Under the pieces are notes generated by a model. It did no database searches. It saw only the letters and a program-made list of their open reading frames with translations, and had not been told where the DNA came from. The position numbers were made by a program, and so were the translations under genes. Source: Amycolatopsis solani (lineage in GTDB: Bacteria > Actinomycetota > Actinomycetes > Mycobacteriales > Pseudonocardiaceae). Taken from it: a stretch of DNA of 64,000 nt. This document shows, one piece after another, positions 17,548 to 24,648 of this stretch. The number at the start of each line of letters is the position of its first letter. Position 1 is the stretch's first letter. Where the stretch lies: the NCBI RefSeq assembly GCF_033441515.1, contig NZ_JAWQJT010000002.1, positions 1-64,000 of the forward strand, read 5' to 3'.

Positions 17548-18269
17548 TCAGGCCCCGAGGGCTGTCCGCAGGTCGAGGGCGCGGTCGGTCACCGCCTGGG
17601 CGACCTCGCGCAAACTCCGGCCGGAGTGGGTGCTGTAGGCGAACAACCGGGCCCGCGCGACGTCCGGGGCGATGTCCAGCGAGGCGGCGACCACGCCGAC
17701 CGCTTGACCGACGTGCACGCGGTCGTTCAACGTCGTCAGCGTGTGCTCGGCCAGCCGCGCCAGGCGCCGCTGATCACGCTCCTGGGTGAGCCCGAGCATC
17801 GCCAGGTCGGCGAGGGCCTGACCTTGCCGCAGCCGCCGGACCGAAAGCTCCACCGGCCGGTCGTAGAACACGTTGAGCCCGCCGACCGCGTGGTCGACCA
17901 GCGACATCGGGAACGCGTAGACCGCCCGGTAGCCCGCGGCCGTCGCGGTGGCGGCGAACTCGGGCCACCGCCGCTCCCGGGTCAGATCGGTGCTGCGGAC
18001 GACGGTGTTGTCCTCGATGCAGTCCACGCACGAGCCCTCACCGCCCTGGGCCTGCAGGAGCTCGAGGAACCGGACCGTTTCGTCCGAGGCCGAAGCACGC
18101 CGACCCCGCCCCGCGGGTCGGTCACGAGCACGCCGGTCGCGGTCGCCTCCAGCACCGTGCCGTACGCCTGCGTCACCGCGCGCAGCACCGTCAGCCCGTC
18201 GTGGTGGGCGGCCAGCAGCGCGGTGATTTCGGTGACGGCGTCGCTGAAGTGATCCGTCGGAGTGCTCAC
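17548..18269 (-). pseudogene. GAF-ANTAR regulator with a one-base frameshift
   Basis: Two frames together give one normal 240-residue GAF-ANTAR protein. The N-terminus (MSTPTDHFSDAVTEITALL to GVLVTDPRGGVGVL) is in one frame and the rest (ASASDETVRFLELLQAQGG ... ANTAR GQAVGVVAASLDIAPDVARA) in another. The break lies near 18096-18098. The full span is 722 bases, one short of a multiple of three, so one missing base explains it. As written, the gene would end early. It may be a real mutation or an assembly error. It follows 51 bases behind another GAF-ANTAR gene on the same strand. Confidence 0.82.
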
Positions 18270-18320
18270 GCCGCCAGCATACGGCCACCTCACGACCCCG
18301 GCCCGGCGGTCACGCACGGC

Positions 18321-19016
18321 TCAGTCCGGCGGTGCGTCGAGGCGGAGCTGCCGCAGCACGATCGCCCGCGCGACCTCGGTCAGCGGCAGGTGGTTGCTGA
18401 AGGCGTGCGCCCGGAGCCGCAGCAGCGCGTCCTCCAGGCTCACCCGCAGCTCGGTCGCCAGCATTCCGGTGGCGACGTTGACGTCGTCGTAGTAACCCTC
18501 GTGCGCCTCGGCCGACGCCGGTTCGGCGCCGGAGCTGTCGGTGAGCAGCGCGGTCGTCGCCAGGTCCGCCAGTACCAGCGCGTCGGCCAGCTCGTCGGCG
18601 CTCAGTTCGCCGGTCTGCCGCCGGTAGAGGCTCAGCGTCCCGAGCCGGATCGCACCGGCCTGCATCGGGAACGCGAAAGCCGCCGCGACGCCGCTCGGGA
18701 GCGCGCTGTCGGTCAGTCCCGGCCACCGGTCGTGGTCCGCCCGCAGGTCTTCGACCAGCACCGGGCCGCCGGTTTCGAACGCCTCGACGCCGGGGCCTTC
18801 ACCGACGGTGTACTGCAGTTCCTCGAGCGCGGCCGTCCAGTCGTCGCTCGCCGCGGCCAGGTCCTGCACCCGGGACGCGGTCCGCACCGTGATCGCGGCG
18901 CCTTCCACCCCGAGCTCCGCCACCACGAGGGCGACGACGACGCCGGCCCAGCCACTCCCGCCGGGCGCACGCTCGCTGAGCAGCCGCCACAGCCGCTCAC
19001 GGCGCCGACCGTCCAC
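18321..19016 (-). CDS. GAF-ANTAR regulator
   Basis: A 231-residue protein with a GAF domain (about 20-170; ELQYTVGEGPGVEAFETGGP is the signature) and a C-terminal ANTAR-type domain (VNVATGMLATELRVSLEDALLRLRAHAFSNHLPLTEVAR in parts). The ANTAR helices are divergent: TGMLA replaces the usual AKGIL. It starts with GTG 19016 and lies upstream of the frameshifted GAF-ANTAR gene in the same direction, so the two probably form one transcript. Confidence 0.85.
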   Translation of the reverse strand: MDGRRRERLWRLLSERAPGGSGWAGVVVALVVAELGVEGAAITVRTASRVQDLAAASDDWTAALEELQYTVGEGPGVEAFETGGPVLVEDLRADHDRWPGLTDSALPSGVAAAFAFPMQAGAIRLGTLSLYRRQTGELSADELADALVLADLATTALLTDSSGAEPASAEAHEGYYDDVNVATGMLATELRVSLEDALLRLRAHAFSNHLPLTEVARAIVLRQLRLDAPPD

Positions 19017-19127
19017 CGCCCGCTACCTCCGCGCATCCGGCGGCCGCGAGTGCGAAGGCCGCTCCGGTGCCCATCATCGCGCAAGCGCCGCGGAGATGCC
19101 GCATCGTGCGGGGGCGCGCCCGGTGCG

Positions 19128-19289
19128 TCAGCCGGACTGGGGGTCGCTGTCGTCGTGCTCGTCGCCGCCGGACGTGCCCTGTTCGCCGCGGAGGGTTTCG
19201 CGCTGCGCTTCCGGCGTGTCGCCATGCGGGTCGTCGTGCTCTTCGGCGGCGGGTTTCGTCGGATTCTGCGTACGGTCGTCGGACGTCAT
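19128..19289 (-). CDS. Small acidic hydrophilic protein, unknown function
   Basis: A 53-residue protein rich in Asp, Glu, Gln and Gly, with no hydrophobic core (MTSDDRTQNPTKPAAEEHDD). The ATG at 19289 has GAAGGAG seven to eight bases upstream, and a well-formed stress-type promoter lies at 19324-19348. These two signals make it more credible than its size suggests. It looks intrinsically disordered, as many small stress proteins do. No family is recognised. Confidence 0.65.
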   Translation of the reverse strand: MTSDDRTQNPTKPAAEEHDDPHGDTPEAQRETLRGEQGTSGGDEHDDSDPQSG

Positions 19290-19323
19290 GCCAATGCTCC
19301 TTCGCTGGTCGTTTCCGGCCCGG

Positions 19324-19348
19324 ATACCCGGCCGGCCGCGGTTGAACC
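19324..19348 (-). promoter_or_regulatory. SigB/SigF-type promoter for the 53-residue protein
   Basis: GGTT-N15-GGGTAT on the minus strand matches the actinobacterial stress sigma consensus (GNNT-N14-16-GGGTAC/T). The -10 ends 35 bases before the ATG. Confidence 0.7.
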
Positions 19349-19362
19349 CGGGCGTTCGCTCC

Positions 19363-19593
19363 TCAGAGCAGGTCGAGTCCGCGGAGCACGAAGAACGCCG
19401 CGGTCCCGAGAACGAGCACGGCGACGACGACCAGCGTGACGATGGCCGGTGCCCGCGACGGGATCGGCTGCGGGTGCGACAGGCCCGAGGTCTGGCCGGC
19501 GTCCGGCGGGGTGTCCCCGGGCGTGACCGAGCCACCGGCTTCGAGGCCGGGCGCGTCTTCGGGCTCCGGGCCGGGCGCCGTGGACCCGGTCAC
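19363..19593 (-). CDS. DUF6480-like small membrane protein
   Basis: A 76-residue protein: a Pro/Gly-rich N-terminus (APGLEAGGSVTPGDTPPDAG) followed by one transmembrane helix (IVTLVVVAVLVLGTAAFFVL). This layout and the ETPP-like motif match the actinobacterial family I know as DUF6480. It begins with GTG 19593, overlapping the stop of the DUF3140-like gene (GTGA), so it belongs to that gene's stress-promoter transcript. Confidence 0.75.
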   Translation of the reverse strand: MTGSTAPGPEPEDAPGLEAGGSVTPGDTPPDAGQTSGLSHPQPIPSRAPAIVTLVVVAVLVLGTAAFFVLRGLDLL

Positions 19594-19919
19594 GACGTGG
19601 CCCGGACGGGGTCGTGACCCCAGTTCATCAGCGAGTAGCGCCAGGTCGTCTCGCGCACGTCGCCGTCGGGGCGCTGGGCCAGGTGGCGGTGGATGTAGCC
19701 CACCACCTTGCGCATGTGACCGTAGTCGTCGTCATCCAGGTCGGCCTTCTTCTTGCGGAGGATGGCGACGATGTGCCGGCCCGACTGGTGCCCGACCGAT
19801 TCGGCCTGCTTGTGCTGTCCGGAACGTTTCGACTCGTCGGTGTCCAGCCACTCGTCCAGCTGCTTCGCGGTCATGTTCACGCACGCGCCGAATTCGGTGC
19901 GGGTTTGGTCGTCGTCCAT
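19590..19919 (-). CDS. DUF3140-like protein
   Basis: A 109-residue soluble protein of the DUF3140 type: LDEWLDTDESKRSGQHK, GHQSGRHIVAILRKKKADLD and MRKVVGYIHRHLAQRP are the conserved stretches. It is a helical, charged protein with DNA-binding-like basic patches, of unknown function and common in actinomycete stress islands. A stress-type promoter precedes it, and the DUF6480-like gene follows with a 4-base overlap. Confidence 0.82.
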   Translation of the reverse strand: MDDDQTRTEFGACVNMTAKQLDEWLDTDESKRSGQHKQAESVGHQSGRHIVAILRKKKADLDDDDYGHMRKVVGYIHRHLAQRPDGDVRETTWRYSLMNWGHDPVRATS

Positions 19920-19928
19920 GGTCAGGGG

Positions 19929-19952
19929 GTACCCCGGCAGCGGAGTTCAACC
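19929..19952 (-). promoter_or_regulatory. SigB/SigF-type promoter for DUF3140-DUF6480
   Basis: GGTT-N14-GGGTAC on the minus strand. The -10 is nine bases from the ATG, so the transcript would have almost no leader. The -35 lies inside a duplicated copy of the neighbouring phosphatase's gene end. Confidence 0.65.
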
Positions 19953-19983
19953 ACCGATCAGCTCGGGGGGAGTCCAGCGGGTG
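19946..19983. repeat. Direct repeat, copy 1 (duplicate of the phosphatase gene end)
   Basis: These 38 bases match 20191-20228 at 35 positions. The other copy holds the last codons and stop of the SpoIIE-type phosphatase (TRWTPPELIDG then stop); this copy reads TRWTPPELIGG then stop. The sequence between the copies (19984-20190) has no recognised gene, so this looks like the relic of a local duplication. Confidence 0.7.
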
Positions 19984-20191
19984 CGGGTTTCGGGCACCGG
20001 CCTGGCCGACGACCCTCGGGGCTGGGTGCGCCCGGCTGGCCGAGGCCGGTCCGCGGGGAGGCTGAGCTGGTGCTCGGCTCCGGTGCCCGTTCGGCTCGGC
20101 CGCGGACAGCATCCTGGCCGCCCGCAGGGGCACCGGCGACCCGCCACCGGAGCTGGTGGGCCTGGTCGCGTCCGGCGGTGGGCCGCCGCGT

Positions 20192-21553
20192 TCAACCATC
20201 GATCAGTTCGGGGGGAGTCCAACGGGTGACCACGACGGCGACGTCGCCGGGGAGTTGTCCGCCGTGGTGGTCGGTCAGCGCGGCGACGATCCGGCGGGCG
20301 ATCTCCGGGGCCGGCAGCCCCGAATGGCGCCGGAGCGCGGCGGCGATGTCCGCGCGGCCGAACCGTTCCCCGTGCTCGTTCGCGGTGTCGAGCGCGCCGC
20401 GGGAGCAGAGGGCGAACAGGTCGCCGGGGCGCAGCCGCTTCGGGTCCGGCTCGCCGCAGCGGATGAACGCCGGTGCCCCGGTGCCGGTCGTCAGGCAGTG
20501 GAGGTCGCCCGTGTGCAGGTCGAGTTCGGCCACCGTGGCGGCCGCGGCCGGACGTGCTTCGAGCGACTGGCAGACCGCCGCGTGCTGGGCGTCGAGGGTG
20601 CCGCCGTCCCGCCGGGCGGCGCGGTAGGCCGACAGCGCGGAGACCACCACGAGGCTGGCCGCGGCGTCGCGCGGGCCGGCGTCGACCAGGGCCAGCCAGG
20701 CCCGGTGTTCGGAGAGGGCGTAGTCGAACCCGGTGGCGCACAGGTCGTAGGCGGGCTGCACGCTCGCGCCGACGACGACGGCACCGGTCGCTCCGGTCAG
20801 GGGAGGCAAGGCCTGCCACAGCAGTTCGGCGGGCGAGGCGCGGTGGCGTCGCCGCCGGTGGACGTCGAGGCCGTCGCCGTACTGCGTCACGATGGTCACC
20901 AGGTGGCCGAGCAGGGTCGCGAGCCAGTGGCTTTGCTGCCGCAGCACCGGATCGTCCGGGTCGGTGCCGTCGAGGGGTTCGATCTCGAGGACGCCGAGCC
21001 GTTCGACGCCGTCGAGCAGCACCGTCCAGAGCACGGGCCGGCCGTCGTCACGGGTGACGGCCGAGCCCACCCGGCGGAAGACGTCGCCGGCCACGGTCGT
21101 CGCGATGTCGAGGGTTTCGGAGCCGGCCGGGGGCAGGGGCACCAGCAGCCGCTGCTCGTAGTCGGCCAGGTAGACGCCGATGCGCACGTCGAGCGCGCGA
21201 GCGGCGGCGGCGACGGCGGTGGGGAGCCGCTCCGGTGGTGCCCGGTGGGTGCCTTCGAGCAGTTCGACCAGCCCGCGAAGCGGGCCGTGCAACGGCTTTT
21301 CCGGCACCAGCCTGCTGTACGGCGCCTTGGGTGGTCCGTGGAGTTCGTCCAGCCGCTCGTTCACGGCGTGCGCGAGCATGTCCCGGTCGGCCCGGGGCAA
21401 GGGAGTCAGCCCGTGGAGGTAGGCGTCCACTTCGAGGAGGCTTTGGCTGCCGCCGAGCGCGAAGTAGCGCATCCAAAGCTGCTCGAGCGTCAGCTCGCTC
21501 CGCGCGAAACAGGCAGCGAGTTGTGCTTGCTGCTCTTGGGGATTCGGGTTCAC
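20192..21553 (-). CDS. SpoIIE/RsbU-type PP2C serine phosphatase
   Basis: A 453-residue protein: an N-terminal helical region shared by actinobacterial members (LTLEQLWMRYFALGG), a GAF-like middle (about 110-230), and a C-terminal PP2C-type phosphatase domain (VVVGASVQPAYDLCATGFDYA, LALVDAGPRDAAAS, GDLFALCSRGALD). The family dephosphorylates STAS-domain anti-anti-sigma proteins and so activates stress sigma factors. Some metal-site positions are altered (LVDAGPRD instead of DGHG), so activity should be tested. It starts with GTG in a GTGA overlap with the upstream GAF-ANTAR gene. Confidence 0.82.
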   Translation of the reverse strand: MNPNPQEQQAQLAACFARSELTLEQLWMRYFALGGSQSLLEVDAYLHGLTPLPRADRDMLAHAVNERLDELHGPPKAPYSRLVPEKPLHGPLRGLVELLEGTHRAPPERLPTAVAAAARALDVRIGVYLADYEQRLLVPLPPAGSETLDIATTVAGDVFRRVGSAVTRDDGRPVLWTVLLDGVERLGVLEIEPLDGTDPDDPVLRQQSHWLATLLGHLVTIVTQYGDGLDVHRRRRHRASPAELLWQALPPLTGATGAVVVGASVQPAYDLCATGFDYALSEHRAWLALVDAGPRDAAASLVVVSALSAYRAARRDGGTLDAQHAAVCQSLEARPAAAATVAELDLHTGDLHCLTTGTGAPAFIRCGEPDPKRLRPGDLFALCSRGALDTANEHGERFGRADIAAALRRHSGLPAPEIARRIVAALTDHHGGQLPGDVAVVVTRWTPPELIDG

Positions 21554-22299
21554 GCGCGGGATGCCTCCGTTCCCCGGCCCGCCGCGAGGATGGCGGTGGC
21601 GGTTTCCGCGGCGGTGCGGCCGTCGGCCTGGGCGAGCGACAGCAGCCTTTCCCCCGCGGCCTCTTCGTCGATGCCTTGACTAGCCATCAGGAAACCCCGC
21701 GCCATCGCGATCGTGTCGCGGCCGCGCAGGGCGTCCCGGAAGCGCTCGCTCAGGACTTTCGCGCCGTCGTTCGTCAGCGCCTGGGCGACGAGGGCCGCGG
21801 CGCCGGCCGCGAGCCTTCCCAGCGCGTGCTCGTCTGAGGGCCCGAAGGCGCCGGGTGTGCCGCTGTACACCTTGATGGCGCCGAGACAGCCGGTTCCGGA
21901 CCGCAGCGGGACGGACAGCACGGACCGGAGGCCCGACTCGGCGGCCGCGGCGGACCAGCGCGGCCAGCGCCGGTCCGCCGCGGTGTCGTCGATCCGCATC
22001 GGCGTGACGTCCCGCAGCGCGGCCAGGCACGGCCCTTCCCGGAGCGTGTACTGCAGCTCGTCGGCGGACCGCACGGCCTCGCCGGAGGCGGCTGTCGTCG
22101 CCGGCGAGCCGTCTTCGCCGAACAGGGTGACCCCGGCACCCACGGCGGCGGGTGTGGACGTCACCGCCAGCACGACGATGAGCTCGAGCAGCGAATCCAC
22201 GGTTTCCCGGGACAGCAGGAGTCCCGACATGCGCGCCACCACGGCAGCGACTTCACGGTCGAGCGGCAGTTCGCCCGGCCCGGCGTTCCCCGGCGTCAT
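21550..22299 (-). CDS. GAF-ANTAR regulator
   Basis: A 249-residue protein: GAF domain (about 25-185; ELQYTLREGPCLAALRDVTPM is the signature) and a C-terminal ANTAR domain (RDTIAMARGFLMASQGIDEEAAGERLL). It is translationally coupled (GTGA) to the SpoIIE-type phosphatase, which links an RNA-binding sensor with a partner-switch phosphatase in one operon. ATG 22299. Divergent from another GAF-ANTAR gene across 102 bases. Confidence 0.9.
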   Translation of the reverse strand: MTPGNAGPGELPLDREVAAVVARMSGLLLSRETVDSLLELIVVLAVTSTPAAVGAGVTLFGEDGSPATTAASGEAVRSADELQYTLREGPCLAALRDVTPMRIDDTAADRRWPRWSAAAAESGLRSVLSVPLRSGTGCLGAIKVYSGTPGAFGPSDEHALGRLAAGAAALVAQALTNDGAKVLSERFRDALRGRDTIAMARGFLMASQGIDEEAAGERLLSLAQADGRTAAETATAILAAGRGTEASRA

Positions 22300-22401
22300 G
22301 GCAGCGGAATACCAACCGCCGGCACCCGGCAAACCTGCCGGGACATGACCGGGGGCCGTTTCGGGTACCCCGGAACCACCTGGCCACCAGAAAGGACGCC
22401 C

Positions 22402-23145
22402 ATGGAAAATCCGGAGCCGTCGACCGCGGCGTTGCCCCTGCTCGACGACGTGACGGGCGCGCTCGAGGCGCTGAGCGCGGCGCTGCGCGACGAGGACGAC
22501 TTCCGCGTCGTCGTGCAGCACGTCTGCCGCCAGGTCGCGCAGGCCGTTCCCGGCGTCGACGAGACGAGCGTGACGCTGTCGCAAGGCGGCCGGGCGCGCA
22601 CCACGGCGTCGACCAGCGAGCGCGTCACGAGCCTCGACGAAGACCAGTACCGGCTCGACGACGGCCCGTGCCTGGAGGCGATGCGCTCCGGAAAGCTCGT
22701 CCGCACCACCGTGGCCGACGCGGCGGAGCGGTGGCCCGACTTCACGCGAGGGGCCCAGGAAGCCGGTTTCGGCAGCTTCCTGGCCGCGCCGCTGGTCGCC
22801 GACGAGGTGTATTCGGGAGCGATCAACTGCTACGGCGAGCAGGACGACGGCTTCGCGGAGGTCGACGCGCAGGTCCTGGAGCTGTACACGTCGGCCGTCG
22901 AGGCGGTGTTGCGCGTCTACCACCGGTACGTGGAAGCCCGCGACACCGCCGACCACCTCCGGACGGCGCTGACCTCCCGGTCGGTCATCGACCAGGCCAA
23001 GGGCATGCTGATGGCGATCCGGCAGATCGACGCCGAAGCCGCGTTCGCGCTGCTGGTCGAGCAGTCGCAGCAGGAGAACGTGAAGCTGCGCGAGGTGGCC
23101 GAGCGCTTCGTGGCTCGCGTGACCGGCCCGGCCGCGACACCGTGA
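22402..23145 (+). CDS. GAF-ANTAR regulator
   Basis: A 247-residue protein with a GAF domain (about 25-165; DEDQYRLDDGPCLEAMRSGKLV is the signature) and a canonical ANTAR domain (IDQAKGMLMAIRQIDAEAAFALL, about 190-240). Of the seven here, its ANTAR domain is closest to consensus. ATG 22402 has AAAGGA upstream. Its stop overlaps the start of a LysE-type exporter gene (GTGA), so the two are co-translated. Confidence 0.92.
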   Translation: MENPEPSTAALPLLDDVTGALEALSAALRDEDDFRVVVQHVCRQVAQAVPGVDETSVTLSQGGRARTTASTSERVTSLDEDQYRLDDGPCLEAMRSGKLVRTTVADAAERWPDFTRGAQEAGFGSFLAAPLVADEVYSGAINCYGEQDDGFAEVDAQVLELYTSAVEAVLRVYHRYVEARDTADHLRTALTSRSVIDQAKGMLMAIRQIDAEAAFALLVEQSQQENVKLREVAERFVARVTGPAATP

Positions 23146-23780
23146 GCACTAACTGGGGTGCCGGGGTGCTGCCGCTGTTCGCGGGGGTCGTCATGGTGGC
23201 CTACGTCGTGCCCGGCCCGGACTGGATGGTGGTCCTGCGCGCTTCCGCGCGAGCCCGCCGCTTCGGGTTCCTCGCCGCGGCGGGGGTGCAGTGCGGGTTG
23301 TGCGTGCACATGGCGGCCGCGGCGCTGGGGGTGTCCACCGCGCTGCTGCACAGCCCGCTCGCCTTCACCGCCCTCAAGCTCTTCGGTGCCGCCTACCTGG
23401 TGTTCCTCGGCTCGCAGGCGCTGTGGCAGTCGTGGCGGCGGCGTCGCGTCGAGCCGCCGCCCGGGGAGCCGGGCACCGAGCTCCGCCCGGGCCGGGTGTT
23501 CCGGCAGGCTTTCCTGTCCAACGTGCTCAACCCGAAGGCGGCGCTGTTCTTCGTCAGCGTCCTGCCGCAGTTCCTCGACCCCGCGGGCCCGGCCGCCGTG
23601 CAGGTGCTCGTCCTCGGCAGCCTCGACATCGGGCTGGGTGTGGCGTGGTGGGCGTTGTTCGTGCTGCTCACCTCGCGGCTGTCCGGCCTGATGCGCCGAA
23701 GCGGGCCGCGCCAGGCCCTCGACCGGGTGACCGGCACCGCGCTCGTCGGCCTCGGCGTCACGCTGGTCGCCACCGGCTGA
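23142..23780 (+). CDS. LysE/RhtB family amino-acid exporter
   Basis: A 212-residue inner-membrane protein with about six hydrophobic helices and the family motif PGPDWMVVLRASARARRFGFLAAAGVQCG split across helix 1, plus FLSNVLNPKAALFFVSVLPQF in the middle. The family exports amino acids or similar metabolites. It starts with GTG 23142 within the GTGA end of the GAF-ANTAR gene, which may regulate it post-transcriptionally. Confidence 0.87.
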   Translation: MSTNWGAGVLPLFAGVVMVAYVVPGPDWMVVLRASARARRFGFLAAAGVQCGLCVHMAAAALGVSTALLHSPLAFTALKLFGAAYLVFLGSQALWQSWRRRRVEPPPGEPGTELRPGRVFRQAFLSNVLNPKAALFFVSVLPQFLDPAGPAAVQVLVLGSLDIGLGVAWWALFVLLTSRLSGLMRRSGPRQALDRVTGTALVGLGVTLVATG

Positions 23781-23796
23781 ACCGGCGCGCCTTCGA

Positions 23797-24219
23797 TCAC
23801 CTCGCCGATGTCCGGATGCCGGTGAGGCGGGCCACCGCGGCGAAGCCGTCGTCGGTGCCGGGCCAGTGGGCTCGCACGGCGTCGATCCCGGCGCGGCGGA
23901 CGACGCCGCGCAGGACCGCGGTGACGACGATGGCGTCGTCGGCGTACCCGAGCACGGGGATGAAGTCCGGGATGAGGTCGATGGGCAGCGCGAGGTAGGC
24001 CAGCAGCAGGCCGAGCCGGATCCGGACGCCGCGCGGCAGGGTCTTGTCGGCGGCCAGGCGGCGGATCAGCCGCAGGACGTCGGGCAGCAGCCGCAACGCC
24101 TCGCGCAGCAGACCGCCGCGCGGCCAGACGAGCAGGAGCGCGACGACCAGCGCGAGCCAGGCCAGCACGAGCGCAGCGGCGACGCCGATGAGCAGGTCCC
24201 ACCAGAACGAGCCGGTCAC
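23797..24219 (-). CDS. DUF1232 (YkvA-type) membrane protein
   Basis: A 140-residue protein with an N-terminal transmembrane helix (LLIGVAAALVLAWLALVVALL) and the DUF1232 core (LPRGVRIRLGLLLAYLALPIDLIPDFIPVLGYADDAIV in parts). The family is of unknown function. GTG 24219 is chosen because it overlaps the stop of a possible 20-residue leader ORF (GTGA); an in-frame GTG at 24246 would add nine residues and has no clear ribosome site. Confidence 0.78.
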   Translation of the reverse strand: MTGSFWWDLLIGVAAALVLAWLALVVALLLVWPRGGLLREALRLLPDVLRLIRRLAADKTLPRGVRIRLGLLLAYLALPIDLIPDFIPVLGYADDAIVVTAVLRGVVRRAGIDAVRAHWPGTDDGFAAVARLTGIRTSAR

Positions 24220-24278
24220 CGGTTTTCCACCGCGCGCGGCAGCCACACCGATTGCGGCAGGTAGCGCGCGATGCTCAC
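24216..24278 (-). CDS. Possible 20-residue leader peptide
   Basis: GTG at 24278 opens a short frame (MSIARYLPQSVWLPRAVENR) that stops in the GTGA where the DUF1232 protein starts. The exact coupling is suggestive, but there is no other evidence that it is translated. Confidence 0.25.
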   Translation of the reverse strand: MSIARYLPQSVWLPRAVENR

Positions 24279-24315
24279 ACCGCCAGGTTACGCCCGCGGC
24301 ATCGGCCCCGGTTCG

Positions 24316-24591
24316 CTAGGACGGCGTGCCGAGGATCCGCTTGAGGCTCTTCTCGGTGTCCGCGCCGACCTTCTCGAACACGGCCTTGGCCAGCGGTGCC
24401 GCGAGCTTCGCGGCGCCGTGGAACTCGATCGTGGCGTGGTAGGTGAGGCTGGTGCCCCCGCCGTCCGCGGTCAGGGTGATGTCGTCGGTCGACGTCGCGG
24501 TGTCGTTGCGGCCGACGAACACCACCCGGCCGGGCTCGAGGCGGGTCAGTTCGTAGGTCAGCTCGGTCTCGACGCCGGCGATCTTGGACAC
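24316..24591 (-). pseudogene. N-terminally truncated SRPBCC (polyketide-cyclase-like) protein
   Basis: The 91-residue frame (VSKIAGVETELTYELTRL...ATIEFHGAAKLAAPLAKAVFEK in parts) matches the C-terminal two-thirds of an SRPBCC/cyclase-dehydrase protein, normally about 145 residues. In the same frame the homologous reading continues upstream through PIAVGSRWRN up to the stop codon of the acetate kinase gene at 24649-24651. The first about 45 residues are therefore missing, as if a deletion joined it to the kinase gene. A short product from GTG 24591 could still be made. Confidence 0.65.
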
Positions 24592-24648
24592 GTTGCGCCA
24601 GCGCGAGCCGACGGCGATCGGGCCGCTCGCAGGACCGCGTGCCGGGGT

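Noticed and set aside
19984..20190. Possible gene in the gap between the two direct repeats
   Set aside because: All frames give unconvincing Arg/Pro/Gly-rich sequence with no start or domain.
22363..22368. GGGTAC upstream of the GAF-ANTAR gene at 22402 as a stress promoter
   Set aside because: No GNNT element lies 14-16 bases upstream, so it does not fit the pattern.
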